A stretch of DNA of 64,000 nucleotides, from the NCBI GenBank assembly GCA_036768485.1, contig JAVLUZ010000145.1, positions 1,932,785 through 1,996,784 on the forward strand, read 5' to 3'. Within the stretch, counting starts at the first letter, position 1, and each line of letters begins with the position of its first letter. The position numbers and the translations under genes were made by a program. Shown in pieces: positions 41,501 through 53,592 of the stretch. The notes below the pieces were generated by a model that had not been told where the DNA came from, ran no database searches, and was given only the letters and a program-made list of their open reading frames with translations. This DNA is from Mermis nigrescens. Taxonomy: Eukaryota > Nematoda > Enoplea > Mermithida > Mermithidae.

Positions 41501-44500
41501 TCTGACGTTGCAATGTGACTCTTATGGGTGCGCTCAATAAACTAATTTTCGCTTAATTAAATTGATTTTTAAAAGGTGTAAAGTCTGATGGTCAGCTTAA
41601 CTCATAATGCATAGTCTGACTATCTGTCGCACCTTGATAGCAAAGCAGGACGTGTAATACATTAAAATTCAGCTCAAAATGGGTAAGTCAGATTTCTCTA
41701 ATCAAATCTGTGGCGATTTCACTATAGAAGATGTTAAAATTTAAAAAAGAAATTGCAATAGTTTAATTTTATATACACTGTTATTGTTTTATGATTTTGA
41801 AATCTGCAAAATCTGACTACTCATTTTTTGTGTTTCTTCTTTTTTATAGTACCACACATATGGCCAATTAGGACTTATCGGACGTTGCAATGTGACTCTT
41901 ATGGGTGCGCTCAATAAACTAATTTTCGCTTAATTAAATTGATTTTTAAAAGGTGTAAAGTCTGATGGTCAGCTTAACTCATAATGCATAGTCTGACTAT
42001 CTGTCGCACCTTGATAGCAAAGCAGGACGTGTAATACATTAAAATTCAGCTCAAAATGGGTAAGTCAGATTTCTCTAATCAAATCTGTGGCGATTTCACT
42101 ATAGAAGATGTTAAAATTTAAAAAAGAAATTGCAATAGTTTAATTTTATATACACTGTTATTGTTTTATGATTTTGAAATCTGCAAAATCTGACTACTCA
42201 TTTTTTGTGTTTCTTCTTTTTTATAGTACCACACATATGGCCAATTAGGACTTATCGGACGTTGCAATGTGACTCTTATGGGTGCGCTCAATAAACTAAT
42301 TTTCGCTTTATTAAATTGATTTTTAAAAGGTGTAAAGTCTGATGGTCAGCTTAACTCATAATGCATAGTCTGACTATCTGTCGCACCTTGATAGCAAAGC
42401 AGGACGTGTAATACATTAAAATTCAGCTCAAAATGGGTAAGTCAGATTTCTCTAATCAAATCTGTGGCGATTTCACTATAGAAGATGTTAAAATTTAAAA
42501 AAGAAATTGCAATAGTTTAATTTTATATACACTGTTATTGTTTTATGATTTTGAAATCTGCAAAATCTGACTACTCATTTTTTGTGTTTCTTCTTTTTTA
42601 TAGTACCACACATATGGCCAATTAGGACTTATCTGACGTTGCAATGTGACTCTTATGGGTGCGCTCAATAAACTAATTTTCGCTTAATTAAATTGATTTT
42701 TAAAAGGTGTAAAGTCTGATGGTCAGCTTAACTCATAATGCATAGTCTGACTATCTGTCGCACCTTGATAGCAAAGCAGGACGTGTAATACATTAAAATT
42801 CAGCTCAAAATGGGTAAGTCAGATTTCTCTAATCAAATCTGTGGCGATTTCACTATAGAAGATGTTAAAATTTAAAAAAGAAATTGCAATAGTTTAATTT
42901 TATATACACTGTTATTGTTTTATGATTTTGAAATCTGCAAAATCTGACTACTCATTTTTTGTGTTTCTTCTTTTTTATAGTACCACACATATGGCCAATT
43001 AGGACTTATCTGACGTTGCAATGTGACTCTTATGGGTGCGCTCAATAAACTAATTTTCGCTTAATTAAATTGATTTTTAAAAGGTGTAAAGTCTGATGGT
43101 CAGCTTAACTCATAATGCATAGTCTGACTATCTGTCGCACCTTGATAGCAAAGCAGGACGTGTAATACATTAAAATTCAGCTCAAAATGGGTAAGTCAGA
43201 TTTCTCTAATCAAATCTGTGGCGATTTCACTATAGAAGATGTTAAAATTTAAAAAAAGAAATTGCAATAGTTTAATTTTATATACACTGTTATTGTTTTA
43301 TGATTTTGAAATCTGCAAAATCTGACTACTCATTTTTTGTGTTTCTTCTTTTTTATAGTACCACACATATGGCCAATTAGGACTTATCTGACGTTGCAAT
43401 GTGACTCTTATGGGTGCGCTCAATAAACTAATTTTCGCTTAATTAAATTGATTTTTAAAAGGTGTAAAGTCTGATGGTCAGCTTAAGTCATAATGCATAG
43501 TCTGACTATCTGTCGCACCTTGATAGCAAAGCAGGACCTGTAATACATTAAAATTCAGCTCAAAATGGGTAAGTCAGATTTCTCTAATCAAATCTGTGGC
43601 GATTTCACTATAGAAGATGTTAAAATTTAAAAAAAGAAATTGCAATACTTTAATTTTATATACACTGTTATTGTTTTATGATTTTGAAATCTGCAAAATC
43701 TGACTACTCATTTTTTGTGTTTCTTCTTTTTTATAGTACCACACATATGGCCAATTAGGACTTATCTGACGTTGCAATGTGACTCTTATGGGTGCGCTCA
43801 ATAAACTAATTTTCGCTTAATTAAATTGATTTTTAAAAGGTGTAAAGTCTGATGGTCAGCTTAAGTCATAATGCATAGTCTGACTATCTGTCGCACCTTG
43901 ATAGCAAAGCAGGACCTGTAATACATTAAAATTCAGCTCAAAATGGGTAAGTCAGATTTCTCTAATCAAATCTGTGGCGATTTCACTATAGAAGATGTTA
44001 AAATTTAAAAAAGAAATTGCAATAGTTTAATTTTATATACACTGTTATTGTTTTATGATTTTGAAATCTGCAAAATCTGACTACTCATTTTTTGTGTTTC
44101 TTCTTTTTTATAGTACCACACATATGGCCAATTAGGACTTATCTGACGTTGCAATGTGACTCTTATGGGTGCGCTCAATAAACTAATTTTCGCTTAATTA
44201 AATTGATTTTTAAAAGGTGTAAAGTCTGATGGTCAGCTTAAGTCATAATGCATAGTCTGACTATCTGTCGCACCTTGATAGCAAAGCAGGACATGTAATA
44301 CATTAAAATTCAGCTCAAAATGGGTAAGTCAGATTTCTCTAATCAAATCTGTGGCGATTTCACTATAGAAGATGTTAAAATTTAAAAAAAGAAATTGCAA
44401 TAGTTTAATTTTATATACACTGTTATTGTTTTATGATTTTGAAATCTGCAAAATCTGACTACTCATTTTTTGTGTTTTTTCTTTTTTATAGTACCACACA

Positions 44501-45428
44501 TATGGCCAATTAGGACTTTTCTGACGTTGCAATGTGACTCTTATGGGTGCGCTCAATAAACTAATTTTCGCTTTATTAAATTGATTTTTAAAAGGTGTAA
44601 AGTCTGATGGTCAGCTTAAGTCATAATGCATAGTCTGACTATCTGTCCTACCTTGATAGCAAAGCAGGACGTGTAATACATTAAAATTCAGCTCAAAATG
44701 GGTAAGTCAGATTTCTCAAATCAAATCTGTGGCGATTTCACTATAGAAGTTGTTAAAATTTCAAAAAGAAATTGCGATAGTTTAATTTTTTTATACACTG
44801 TTATTGTTTTTTGATTTTGAAATCTGCAAAATCTGACTACTCATTTTTCGTATTTCTGCTTTTTGCAGTACACATATGGCCAATTAGGACTTTTCTGATG
44901 TGCAATGTGACTGTTATAGCTGCGCTCAAGAAACTAATTTTCGCTCCACCAAATTGATTTTTGAAAGGTGTAAAGTCTGATGGTCAGCTTAACTCATAAT
45001 ACATAGTCTGACTATCTGTCGTACCTTGATAGCAAAGCAGGACGTGTAATACATTAAAATTCAGCTCAAAATAGGAAAGTCAGATTTCTCTAATTAAATC
45101 TGTAGGCGATTTCACTATAGAAGTTGTTAAAATTTCTAAAAAGAAATTGCAATACTTTAATTTTGTTATACACTGTTATTGTTTTTTGATTTTGAAGTCT
45201 GCAAAATCTGACTACTCATTTTTCGTATTTCTTCTTTTTTACAGTACACATATGGCCAATTAGGACTGTTCTGATGTACAATGTGATTGTTATGGCTGCG
45301 CTCAAGAAACTAATTTTCAGCTCCACCAAATTGATTTTTGAAAAGGTGTAAAGTCTTTTGATGGTCAGCTTAACTCATAATGCATAGTCTGATCTATCTG
45401 TCGCACCTTGATAGCAAAGCAGGACGTG
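38510..45428 (-). repeat. 376-bp satellite array, right segment (- orientation)
   Basis: About 18 monomers, reverse complement of the left arrays. CTATAGAAG starts at 38705, 39081, 39459, 39835 and 40213, giving periods of 376-378 bp. Most copies form one highly homogeneous subfamily. Read in the left array's direction its diagnostic features are GTGTGGTACTATAAAAAAGA, ATCATAAAACAATAAC, ACATCTTCTATAG and TTATTGAGCGCACCCATAAG. These are not found in the main left segment. The last two monomers (from about 44.65 kb) switch to the left-array type, with TACACATATGGCC and CTCCACCAAATTG, and show extra single bases. The array ends in GCAGGACGTG. Confidence 0.97.
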
Positions 45429-45805
45429 AGTAGTATATGCCGGGAGCCTGGATCTGGATCTTAAGGATAGGCAATGCTTAAGCATAGGCAAAGTGGGCGG
45501 AGTTTGCTCCCTGGCTTTTCTCAGGGAGCGGATTGGTGTACCAATGCTTTAGTAGACTAATAACTGGATCTCATTTTATAGATCTTATATTAAAGATGTT
45601 ATGCTTAACTATAGGCGAAGGGGGCGGAACTTGCAACCTGGCTTTTTGCAGGGTGTATATAAAATTGGTATACCAAAAAGTTGGACGCGGCCAGCTCTAA
45701 TGTTGAGCATAGGTACACGCTAGGCGAAATTGGTATACCAAAAGTTGGACGCGATGAGCTCGAATGTTGAGCATAGGCACACGCTTAAGCATAGGCAAAA
45801 TTTTT
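45429..45805. repeat. Short GC-richer repeat cluster with palindromes and hairpin
   Basis: Two related blocks of about 150 bp each contain a GGCGGA-CTTGC-CCTGGCTTTT-CAGGG core (45495-45530 and 45622-45655). In the first, GCTCCCTG (45506-45513) and CAGGGAGC (45522-45529) form a perfect 8-bp stem with an 8-base loop. A ~65-bp unit with TTGGTATACCAA (a perfect 12-bp palindrome at 45665-45676 and 45730-45741), GTTGGACGCG and TTGAGCATAGG is duplicated in tandem. GCTTAAGCATAGGC recurs at both ends. It looks like part of a mobile element terminus or a minor satellite; family unknown. Confidence 0.65.
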
Positions 45806-46045
45806 TTAATAAATTAGGTGTGCGTGTAATGAGATCGTAATGGTTATGTTTAGCATATAAAGTAATAACTTTTTCAGCCTGAGGCCCTTGATAGACTTTT
45901 CTACTATTACAAAATAAAATGAGGTGATAGATGGGGTTGAAATATTTTGAATTTCTATAACAGTGTCAGTTCCATATGATTCCCGATTAGCATTTAAATG
46001 GGTTTTACTCAACAGCTTCTCAGTATCGTTATCCTATCAAAATTT
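45806..46045 (-). pseudogene. Polinton/Maverick-like protein fragment, copy A
   Basis: The 68-codon minus-strand frame (45806-46012) starts SKTHLNANRESYGTDTVIEI, which matches the copy at 47782-48072 (TKACLNLAAETYDIEAVKMI) residue by residue. The two nucleotide sequences also align over their 3' parts (TTTTTCAGCCT, AATTAGGNNTNNGNGNAAT). After about 30 codons this copy shifts frame, so its tail is an out-of-frame translation. It is a decayed remnant of a large DNA transposon or virus-like element, with no active gene. Assignment depends on that of copy B. Confidence 0.6.
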
Positions 46046-46510
46046 GATATAGGACATGATCGTTGATGCACTAGTAAATATGAGTAAATATGAGCAATAG
46101 TAAATATGAGCATATGTTAGCTGTCTTAGCACTATGCCTTCAAGGGATATAGGGGGTCATTGACTCCCTAAATTTTCTACCTTCGACCTTATCGTCTCTA
46201 CCAAAAACCTTTAGGATTTCGGAACTAAAAAAGGGTATTTCCCTTATTTTTCAATACACTCGAAAATTGGAACTATTCTGAGAAAAAACATAAATTAAAT
46301 ATGTTACTCCCTGAGCTATTGTTTAAAATAAAGTATTTAGATGGAATAACGAGACTGAAATAGCAAAGAGTATGTCAAAAATGGTTTGGAATTATCGAAA
46401 ATTTCAATTTTTGGCCCGTTTCTCACAAAATTATTCTAACAATTTCTGATGGTAACCTTATCCTAACCACCCCACTTTCCGTAAGAACAAACCCAACATT
46501 TGAGCAAAGT
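46046..46510. other. AT-rich spacer
   Basis: No recognised feature. A short direct repeat of AGTAAATATGAG (46073-46112) is present. The stretch leads into an uncharacterised + strand ORF. Confidence 0.45.
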
Positions 46511-46906
46511 ATGAGCATTTTGAAAATCGTCAATCTGATTGAACTGAAAATAAGTGACAAATTAGATTCGCATTTTGTCCGAGCATTCATTGTCAAAAAT
46601 TCGACCTTAAAGCAGCTGCTTCTGAATGCATGTCAGCCAGACGAATGGCCCGAGGCTGAAATATACGAAATAGAATTGATAATAGTTAAATTGGTGTACT
46701 TAAATTTAAAATATGCAAATTCCTTAAAAGTTATGGATGCCGAAAAAATAATGTTGAAACGGATTATGCTGGAACAGACTTTTCAGTTTTGTCCTGGAAA
46801 AAGATTAAATTATTTCTTAGTGAATTTTCTTATGTGCAACAATAAAATGATGTGCCGCAATTTCGTCTTTAATTTATGTAAAACACTAGCAGACAAATCC
46901 TAAAAA
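46511..46906 (+). CDS. Uncharacterised 130-codon ORF
   Basis: An ATG-started frame with balanced amino-acid composition (for example LLLNACQPDEWPEAEIYEIE, then MLEQTFQFCPGKRLNYFL), unlike the low-complexity frames elsewhere. It has no signal peptide or obvious membrane segment, several Cys residues near the C-terminus, and no family I recognise. It lies between the two Polinton-like fragments but on the opposite strand. It could be a decayed element gene, a single-exon host gene remnant or chance. Evidence is frame length and composition only. Confidence 0.3.
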
Positions 46907-47780
46907 TGCGTTCTATTGATAAGTATAGGACAATTAGGGTTTTCAACGCACTACACTTTTGAAGATTATGTAATTGAGAAAAACGTCTCAGTCAAATACT
47001 GCACATTATACAAATATTGACATAAATATGCAATTTGGAAAAAAACATATATTCGACAAAAATTATATAATATCTATATATGATGTGGATAGAAAGGAAG
47101 AATTTTATCCTCAGTTTATGTTTTAGTAAAAAATAATTAGACTCAGTTGGTCACCTTTGTATTAACAAACAGCCTAACCTGCGCCATGTGGAGAACGAGT
47201 TATTACAGGTCGCAATATAAATTTATAAGTATAAAAAATAAAATAAATAACAAACATGGATCTTAATTTTACGAGTAGAAATTGAGATTTTCGGCTAAGA
47301 GAAATTAAGAAATGTCTCCAAAAAGTCGATTTAAACGGTAATATGTTGAATCAAATTAGCGGGTGCTTAATCTTTTTGATTCTTTTAAAAATCATAAAAG
47401 GAAATTCTTATCGTCTAATTCAGATGTCTAATGCGACCACTGACAGGTCACAAACTGCTGCGATAATTTTATAACATAATTTTTCAATTCCACTCTGGTT
47501 TTCAAGATAAATGAAAAACATGATAAGACAAAAATGGAAATGAAAATTCAAAGGGGTAAAAAACGACAATATTTTTGCTAGAATACGCAAAAAGACTACC
47601 AGTTTATGAACAACAATGATGCCTTCTACTACTTATATACGGGTAGACGCTAAGGCTCCGGTTTTTACAATTTCTGTAATAAAATAAAAATAATAACGTC
47701 TTGTCCGGTCACACCGTTTTTCGGACGGGTGGGTACTGGCCAGAGGAACAAAAAAAATGATCAAAGGATTCTCTGTATTT
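46907..47780. other. AT-rich region, nothing recognised
   Basis: No coding or repeat features could be supported between the uncharacterised ORF and the second Polinton-like fragment. Confidence 0.5.
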
Positions 47781-48442
47781 CTTATAAATTAGGCATATGG
47801 GCAATAAGATCATAATGATTATCAGTAGAATATACATTGATAACTTTTTCAGCCTCTGGTCCTTCAAAAACTTTGCTGCCATTGCAGAATACATTGAGCT
47901 GATAAATGGGTATCAAAACATTTTGAATCATTTTAACAGCTTCTATATCATATGTCTCTGCTGCAAGATTTAAACAGGCTTTGGTCAATAATTCTCGAGC
48001 TAGCTGTCTTTGCACTGTACAACGACTTTTATCCCCTTTTCTAATAGATTCCCAGTTTGAACTGTTCTCCAATTTAGCAATCCCGGTAACAATTGCACGA
48101 GGTAGAGATAAATTATCATTTGATGTAATTTTAATAAAAGAACCGCCAGACTTGCAGAATTCCTTAACATCCTTTTAGCAATCCAGTGCCCCATTGTGCA
48201 TTTTTATCAACAATTATCACGTTCCATATCATATCTTCACTGAGGCAAAAGTCTTTCTTTGACTGAGAAATGCGTTCAATGAGACTGAGAACATGTTCAG
48301 TATTCATATTTTGAGCTTGAGTGAATGGTACTAATACAGAGGAATATAAGCTTGGATGGGTTATTTCAATGCCAACCATACAGTCAGGAGGGTAATCATG
48401 CAATATTACCATGATAACATCTTCGAAAATTGAATTCAAAAT
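47781..48442 (-). pseudogene. Polinton/Maverick-like polymerase-associated protein fragment, copy B
   Basis: Three minus-strand frames join with two shifts into one protein-like stretch. 48164-48439 has GIEITHPSLYSSVLVPFTQA then QSKKDFCLSEDM. A middle frame (about 48070-48180) has SNDNLSLPRAIVTGIAKLE. 47782-48072 has TYDIEAVKMIQNVLIPIYQL and PEAEKVINVYSTDNHYDLI. This order matches a domain I know from proteins carried by Polinton/Maverick and adintovirus-like elements, often N-terminal to a protein-primed family B DNA polymerase. The usual Cys in the NDNLCLPRA-type motif is Ser here. If that segment is a papain/OTU-like fold, as its Cys plus NHY spacing hints, the nucleophile is lost. The polymerase domain itself is absent. 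Frame breaks show it is dead. Family assignment is from memory. Confidence 0.62.
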
Positions 48443-49430
48443 ATGTTAATTATCAGTCCACTGATCGTGATTCTTGAACTTTAAAGTGTAAACTTTTCCA
48501 AGAGAATTGAATCTTTTCACTTGAATAGGCATGTAAAGTTCACCTAAAGTGTAAAATTTGCTAATATCCATTTTATTTCTTTCCAAAATGTAGGTATAAC
48601 TTATGATTCTTCCTTATTATTTATGCCCTACATGAAACATCAAGTTGACGGGTTTAAGCGTAACATGCCCAGACATGCCCAAGGATTCAAGACCTTAATT
48701 TGACTAAAACAGGTTGTACTATGTGATTTAACATATATATATTTTAGATATATGAGGAGCTTAGTCCGAACTCATCTGCATAATATTTAGATATAAATGA
48801 GATTTTGATCAGCTCATTTGAGATCAATCAAGTAAAATTGTGTTGAAAATTTCTTTAAAATGCATTCTAGAGTCTACAAAGCATATGCTATACAAAAAAT
48901 TATCCCCAGGAGTTCTATTTCACTATTTTTACTGTATTATCACTTTTCACTATATATTTTTCTATCTTTTGCTATATGCGCACATATGATAATAACTCAA
49001 ACATAAACTCCGGGACAATGAGGCATAAAATGTCAGTTTAAGCAGAAAACCAGAATCCTGAAATGATATAATAAAGCAAAAAATAATAATTTGATGGCAC
49101 AATGCTAAATATGGAAAACATAATTTGCATCATATTTTACATATTTCTCCCTTCTAACAATAAATTCTTGAATTTTTGGCTGAAATTCCGCTCGAGACTT
49201 TAGAGATGAATCAGAGAGAAATGCAACAGGGATAATTTCGAAAATAATTGGAGCGATGAGACTTAAGTCGATATTCTCTTAGAAACAAACACCATTCATA
49301 GCAAAATGTTAAAGGAAAATACAGTAAATAGAAGGGGTATTGTAGCATTTTAGAGGTTAAATTGTTCACTACGAGGGAACATTTTGGGAGATAAGAGTTC
49401 AAAGCAGGCAATAATATGTTGAAAAACGTG
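48443..49430. other. AT-rich region, nothing recognised
   Basis: I found no gene, RNA or repeat here. The minus-strand frame at 49211-49411 is short and featureless. Confidence 0.5.
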
Positions 49431-49431
49431 A

Positions 49432-49675
49432 AAAGGTTCTTAGTTATTATTTATTAGTTATTATTTATTAATTATTATTTATTAGTTATTATAGTTATAT
49501 AGTTATTACTTATTAGTTATTACTTATTAATTAGTAATTATAGTTATATAGTTATTAGTTATGAGTTATTAGTTATTAGTTATTATTTATATAGTTATTA
49601 GTTATTAGTTATTATATTAGTTACTAGTTATAGTTATTAGTTATTAGTTAATATTTATTAGTAGTTATTAGCTAT
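49432..49675. repeat. Cryptic simple repeat of TTAGTTATTA units
   Basis: Irregular iterations of TAGTTATTATTTAT and TTAGTTA over about 240 bp, with internal duplications (TAGTTATATAGTTATTA appears several times). Non-coding. Confidence 0.9.
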
Positions 49676-49839
49676 ACCTTGTATGATTTTTGATTGAATT
49701 TGGTAGAACTTCTCAAAAAAACAATGAACAATATGTAACTTACTACAGTTTAGATGCATTTAATAGGGGCTAGACGGATGTATTTTTAGGATAAAATGCG
49801 TACATCCTTAGCATGTGCATAATGTTAAGAATGAGCACC

Positions 49840-52600
49840 TATAAAAAAGCCGCTTAGGAATCATATCTAATAGTCTCAAAGGCTTCGTGTTTCTATTCGT
49901 GTACATATTTCAATGATTTTGAGTCTCTAAAAAACTTTTTTGTGCTATGTGAAATAATTTTAATAGAAAAACACAGCAATGTGTTCTTTTGCCAAGTGTA
50001 AGTTTAAAAAATGTCAGTCTACTAATAAAGTAGGTGAGTGTGTGCATAAAAGAGGAGTTTTTATCTACTGAAGCGTTCTTTATGCTGATTTGGACAGTTA
50101 TCATGCACTAAATACATGAGAGATCGGTTGTTAGGAGATGAAATCATAATTTTATGATTATGCAGGGCAAAATTTTGAATTTCCAATACCTTAAATTAAG
50201 TTTTTATGTATTACCATGTCAAAATTGACTGAAAATGCGTTGTTTTGGATCAAACTGCTTAACATATTTTTAATGTGAATCTATGACATATGCATAGATT
50301 TGTTAAATTACTAAACAAATAAATTAAAAATTAATAATTATTCTGTAATTTTATGATATTTTGGCTAATTCAGAGCAAAAGTGCAGCCAAAAACGTTGAA
50401 TATTGTATACTCATGAAAAAATGTAGGGAAAAAATGATGTACAGATACGTATGCGTGTGACGTAAGTGGTGAAATATGAGCAACTTCATTGTATACTGAG
50501 CTAATTGCTTCAGTATTTACAAGAAGAAGGTCCAACATGTGTGCCAAATTCCAAGAATTCCGAGAAAATGCTTACAAAAATCATATTTTATGTCAAAACT
50601 AGAACAAACATACCAAAAAGCCTAAAAAATTACTATCTCATTTTAGTGAACTCATATCTTTTTCAGGATATCGCTTTTGTAGGGCCAGAGGAAGAAATAT
50701 GCGATATAGTATAGCAAGCAATGAAAACTCTACACATGGGCTGTCTGAGAAACTATTCCAGAAATCAGTAAAATACTTTTTCTTACTTCAATTGAGTAAA
50801 CTTTAGAAGTCAAAAAAGACAGAAATGGACTACACTAGCATACAGAGAATGCAGAATAATGAAAAAACTCAACAATAGTCAAAATTCCGAAATGATCTAC
50901 TTAAATCTACTATTTATTTGTGAAAGAGTGTTTGTGTGGCCCAATAACACTTGGTGGGCTGACGTTGCTCAGCCTACCGGCTGGAGATGTAGTAGCGACA
51001 TTTAAGTTTCACCAACCCCACCTATGCACCCTGTATTGGGGTAAAGCGGGAGGCGTCCCTATGCTTAAGCATAACTGATTTCGGGACATCATAACTGAGT
51101 TTTTCGTCAAATTCCGAAAATCGGAATAAATTCGATTTACACTATCTTTGGGTTATGGTAGTTTTGCTGCTGCGTGCGTTATAACGTAGGATCGGACTTA
51201 ACATAGCCTACATAATGCTACAAGACGGGAAATGCTATATGGTACAATGATGGGATATGAGATACCCTGTTTGTGTCATAACATGCGGGGATATAAGATA
51301 GGAGGTACTCTCTGCTATAATATATCAGTGATATAAGATATCACTTGATATATGACACCCTTTACTACAACAAACAAACAAGTTTTAAAACATCAAAAAT
51401 ATGGTTTGACCAGAAAAATTTTACAAAACATCCCGAAACATCAAAAATATGATTTTGGCTAAAGAATTTTCGAAATCATTTTGTAACGTCAAAAAGATTG
51501 GTTTGATCAATAAAATGGTTGACGGAAAAACTTCTTAGAAAAATCCAAAAAAATGAAATATGGTTTTTATCAACAATTTGTTTTGAGAAATATCCCAAAA
51601 ACATCAAAGTCCCGAAAAATAAAAAATACAAGAGACACCTCAATTCCATTTAGCTATCAGGCCTATGTTCAGCCCAGGAAACGCAGGGTTGCTCAGCTAG
51701 TATAGTCATATTCTTCGCAGTACAAAATAGTTGATTGGGTTGAAATTCGAGAAAATTGCATGTATTTTCTGCATATATGCATACAAATGGCTTAGTGTTG
51801 GTCTCTTAACCATGAAATTGTATTAATATTTTTGTATGGTTTGCTTCAGCCTGTCTCTACGAAGTAATTGAATGAGATGAATTCACGCAAAATTTAGCCA
51901 TTATTTATCAGATATTGTAGAGTGTATGAATAGACTATGCAAAATTCTCATGTTAATTTGTGTTTTACGTTATTTTTGACAAATATAACCCAAATTTCGA
52001 CTAAAAGTTATAGCACATTGCATGAAATTTGGAAATTTAGGCAAGTTAATTCACAGGAAAATTGCACCTTTTGGATAGAAAAACTCCAGAACTTCAGTAT
52101 TTTCCAACTATTTTCTACATAATTTTACCTCACTACAGAAGATTTCTATCAAAAAGTTAGGGTACTATGATATTAATAGAGAGGGTACATGGTATAACTT
52201 TGAAAAATGCAGTTTCTGCTGGATTTTCTAACAGCTTCTGAGGTATAAGCCAATACATATATACACTCATTCTACATTTTCAACTGATCACTTATTGTAA
52301 ATACACTAAGGCACACAGCGGTCACTTGTATCTTAACGATATAGGCTGGCGACATTTATTCCAATCGGGAAAAATGTGGCAAAGATAGAGCAAAATAGTC
52401 AAATATACAAGTGCATTATGGTGATTAAGCTTCATTTCAAGTGCATAATATGCTACGAAACAATAATATGTTGGACAGAAGGATAAGATTATTTCTGAAA
52501 TAAGATGCATATGATAGGTAGCGCTTTAGTGCAAACCTGTATTGCCTAATACATTGCGCACATTATCTAATTTATTGATGAATTTACTTGATATGTACAC
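49840..52600 (+). repeat. Dispersed repeat R1, copy 2, interrupted by a Helitron
   Basis: Homologous in order and orientation to 4640-6510, with the same landmark strings. It is longer mainly because a ~795-bp Helitron-like element sits at 50906-51700 and some flanking sequence (51701-51880) has no clear match in copy 1. Divergence is considerable, so the duplication is old. No coding capacity is conserved between the two copies; short frames at 49910-50104, 50505-50714, 51937-52122 and 52322-52510 are therefore discounted. Confidence 0.7.
50906..51700 (+). mobile_element. Non-autonomous Helitron-like element
   Basis: The left end TCTACTATTTATTTGTGAA followed by AGAGTGTTTGTGTGG resembles the TCTAYTAT...AAGNGTGTNTGT start common to animal Helitrons. 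The right end has CCC-AGGAAACGCA-GGG, a short GC stem-loop, then TTGCTCAGCTAG, ending in CTAG followed by T. This is the expected hairpin plus CTRR terminus with insertion between A and T. It sits inside R1 copy 2, where copy 1 has no equivalent. There is no Rep/helicase coding sequence, so it would be mobilised in trans. It also contains a perfect 14-bp palindrome TATGCTTAAGCATA near 51060. Terminal matches are from memory of the family. Confidence 0.7.
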
Positions 52601-53209
52601 ACTAAGTTTGAGAACTTATCATTAAAATTTGAGAAAATTTCTTCAAAAATGTCTAAAACGACCAGAAACTATAAAATATCATAAATTTTATGCTATTTCA
52701 GCTTGCATTTTAGTATTTATGGTCATTAGACCCAAGAAAAGCTCAATTTCGACCCTTTTCAGATTAGCCATACTATATATCTAGGATCAAGACATACCAA
52801 ATTAAACTAGAATTTAGTGTAAAAAATAGGATAAATTAGCATTTTGCATAAGTAGCTTTACATTTAGCTAAAAAATAAGATATAACAGTAAACATAATTT
52901 GTTTGGTATAACAAATGATAAAATTGTCTTAAAGATGAAACACTTTAGGCAGTTATTTGGTTAAAAACACATAGGGGGAAGCATGCATCTACAAAATGTT
53001 TGGAAAACTACAAAAATTAATCATTCCCTATAGGTTTATGTATAGCTTGAGGCAATTGGAAGAATTGAGAAATTTCTAAAAGTTAACATAATATTTTCAA
53101 AACAAAGGAACAGTGTTTGACAATTTTTCTCTAATATGTAATAGCACATAAAGTATGAGCGCACACAAGAGAAATATAATTATCTGTATTTTTTACTTTA
53201 ATTTCTGTT
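52601..53209. other. AT-rich region, nothing recognised
   Basis: No supported features between R1 copy 2 and the uncharacterised minus-strand ORF pair. Confidence 0.5.
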
Positions 53210-53592
53210 TTATCTAACCTTTGGTAAATTTATTTCATGCATGAGCTGATTTACTTGATGTTCGGCTGTGTTTGCAGCAGGATTCACCCAAATGATGCAC
53301 TCCTCAGGGTATAAATTGTACCATATTTCAGAATAAAGAGACGTTTTGTCTTGTTGCATGGCGTTTTCTAAGTTTTTAGCAAAGTACCAAAAAGCCGACA
53401 ATTCCAGTTTACCCACAAGCTGATGCATATGAGAGTAGTTTGCAGCAGCCAGTTTCCACACCTTGCTTTGTAGTCGGCACAAAAGCGTTTCCAAAAATAG
53501 GACGCCACACAAGCTAAGTCACAGTTACTATAGCCACCATGTATGAAATAGTAGGCCAACTGAGAGCAGAAAAATAGAAAATCTTCAGCCAT
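53210..53592 (-). pseudogene. Uncharacterised ORF pair, probably one frame-broken gene
   Basis: A 74-codon frame starts MAEDFLFFCSQLAYYF and continues to about CDLACVASYF. An overlapping frame then continues as LETLLCRLQSKVWKLAAANY down to EINLPKVR-stop. Joining them at about 53500 would give roughly 125 residues of balanced composition, rich in Trp, Tyr and Cys. This suggests one reading frame with a single indel rather than two genes. I do not recognise the family. It could be a host exon, a transposon protein remnant or chance. No splice sites were clearly identified. Confidence 0.35.

Noticed and set aside
9553..45428. CENP-B box in the satellite monomer
   Set aside because: No TTCG-N4-A-N2-CGGG-like string was found in the monomers inspected.
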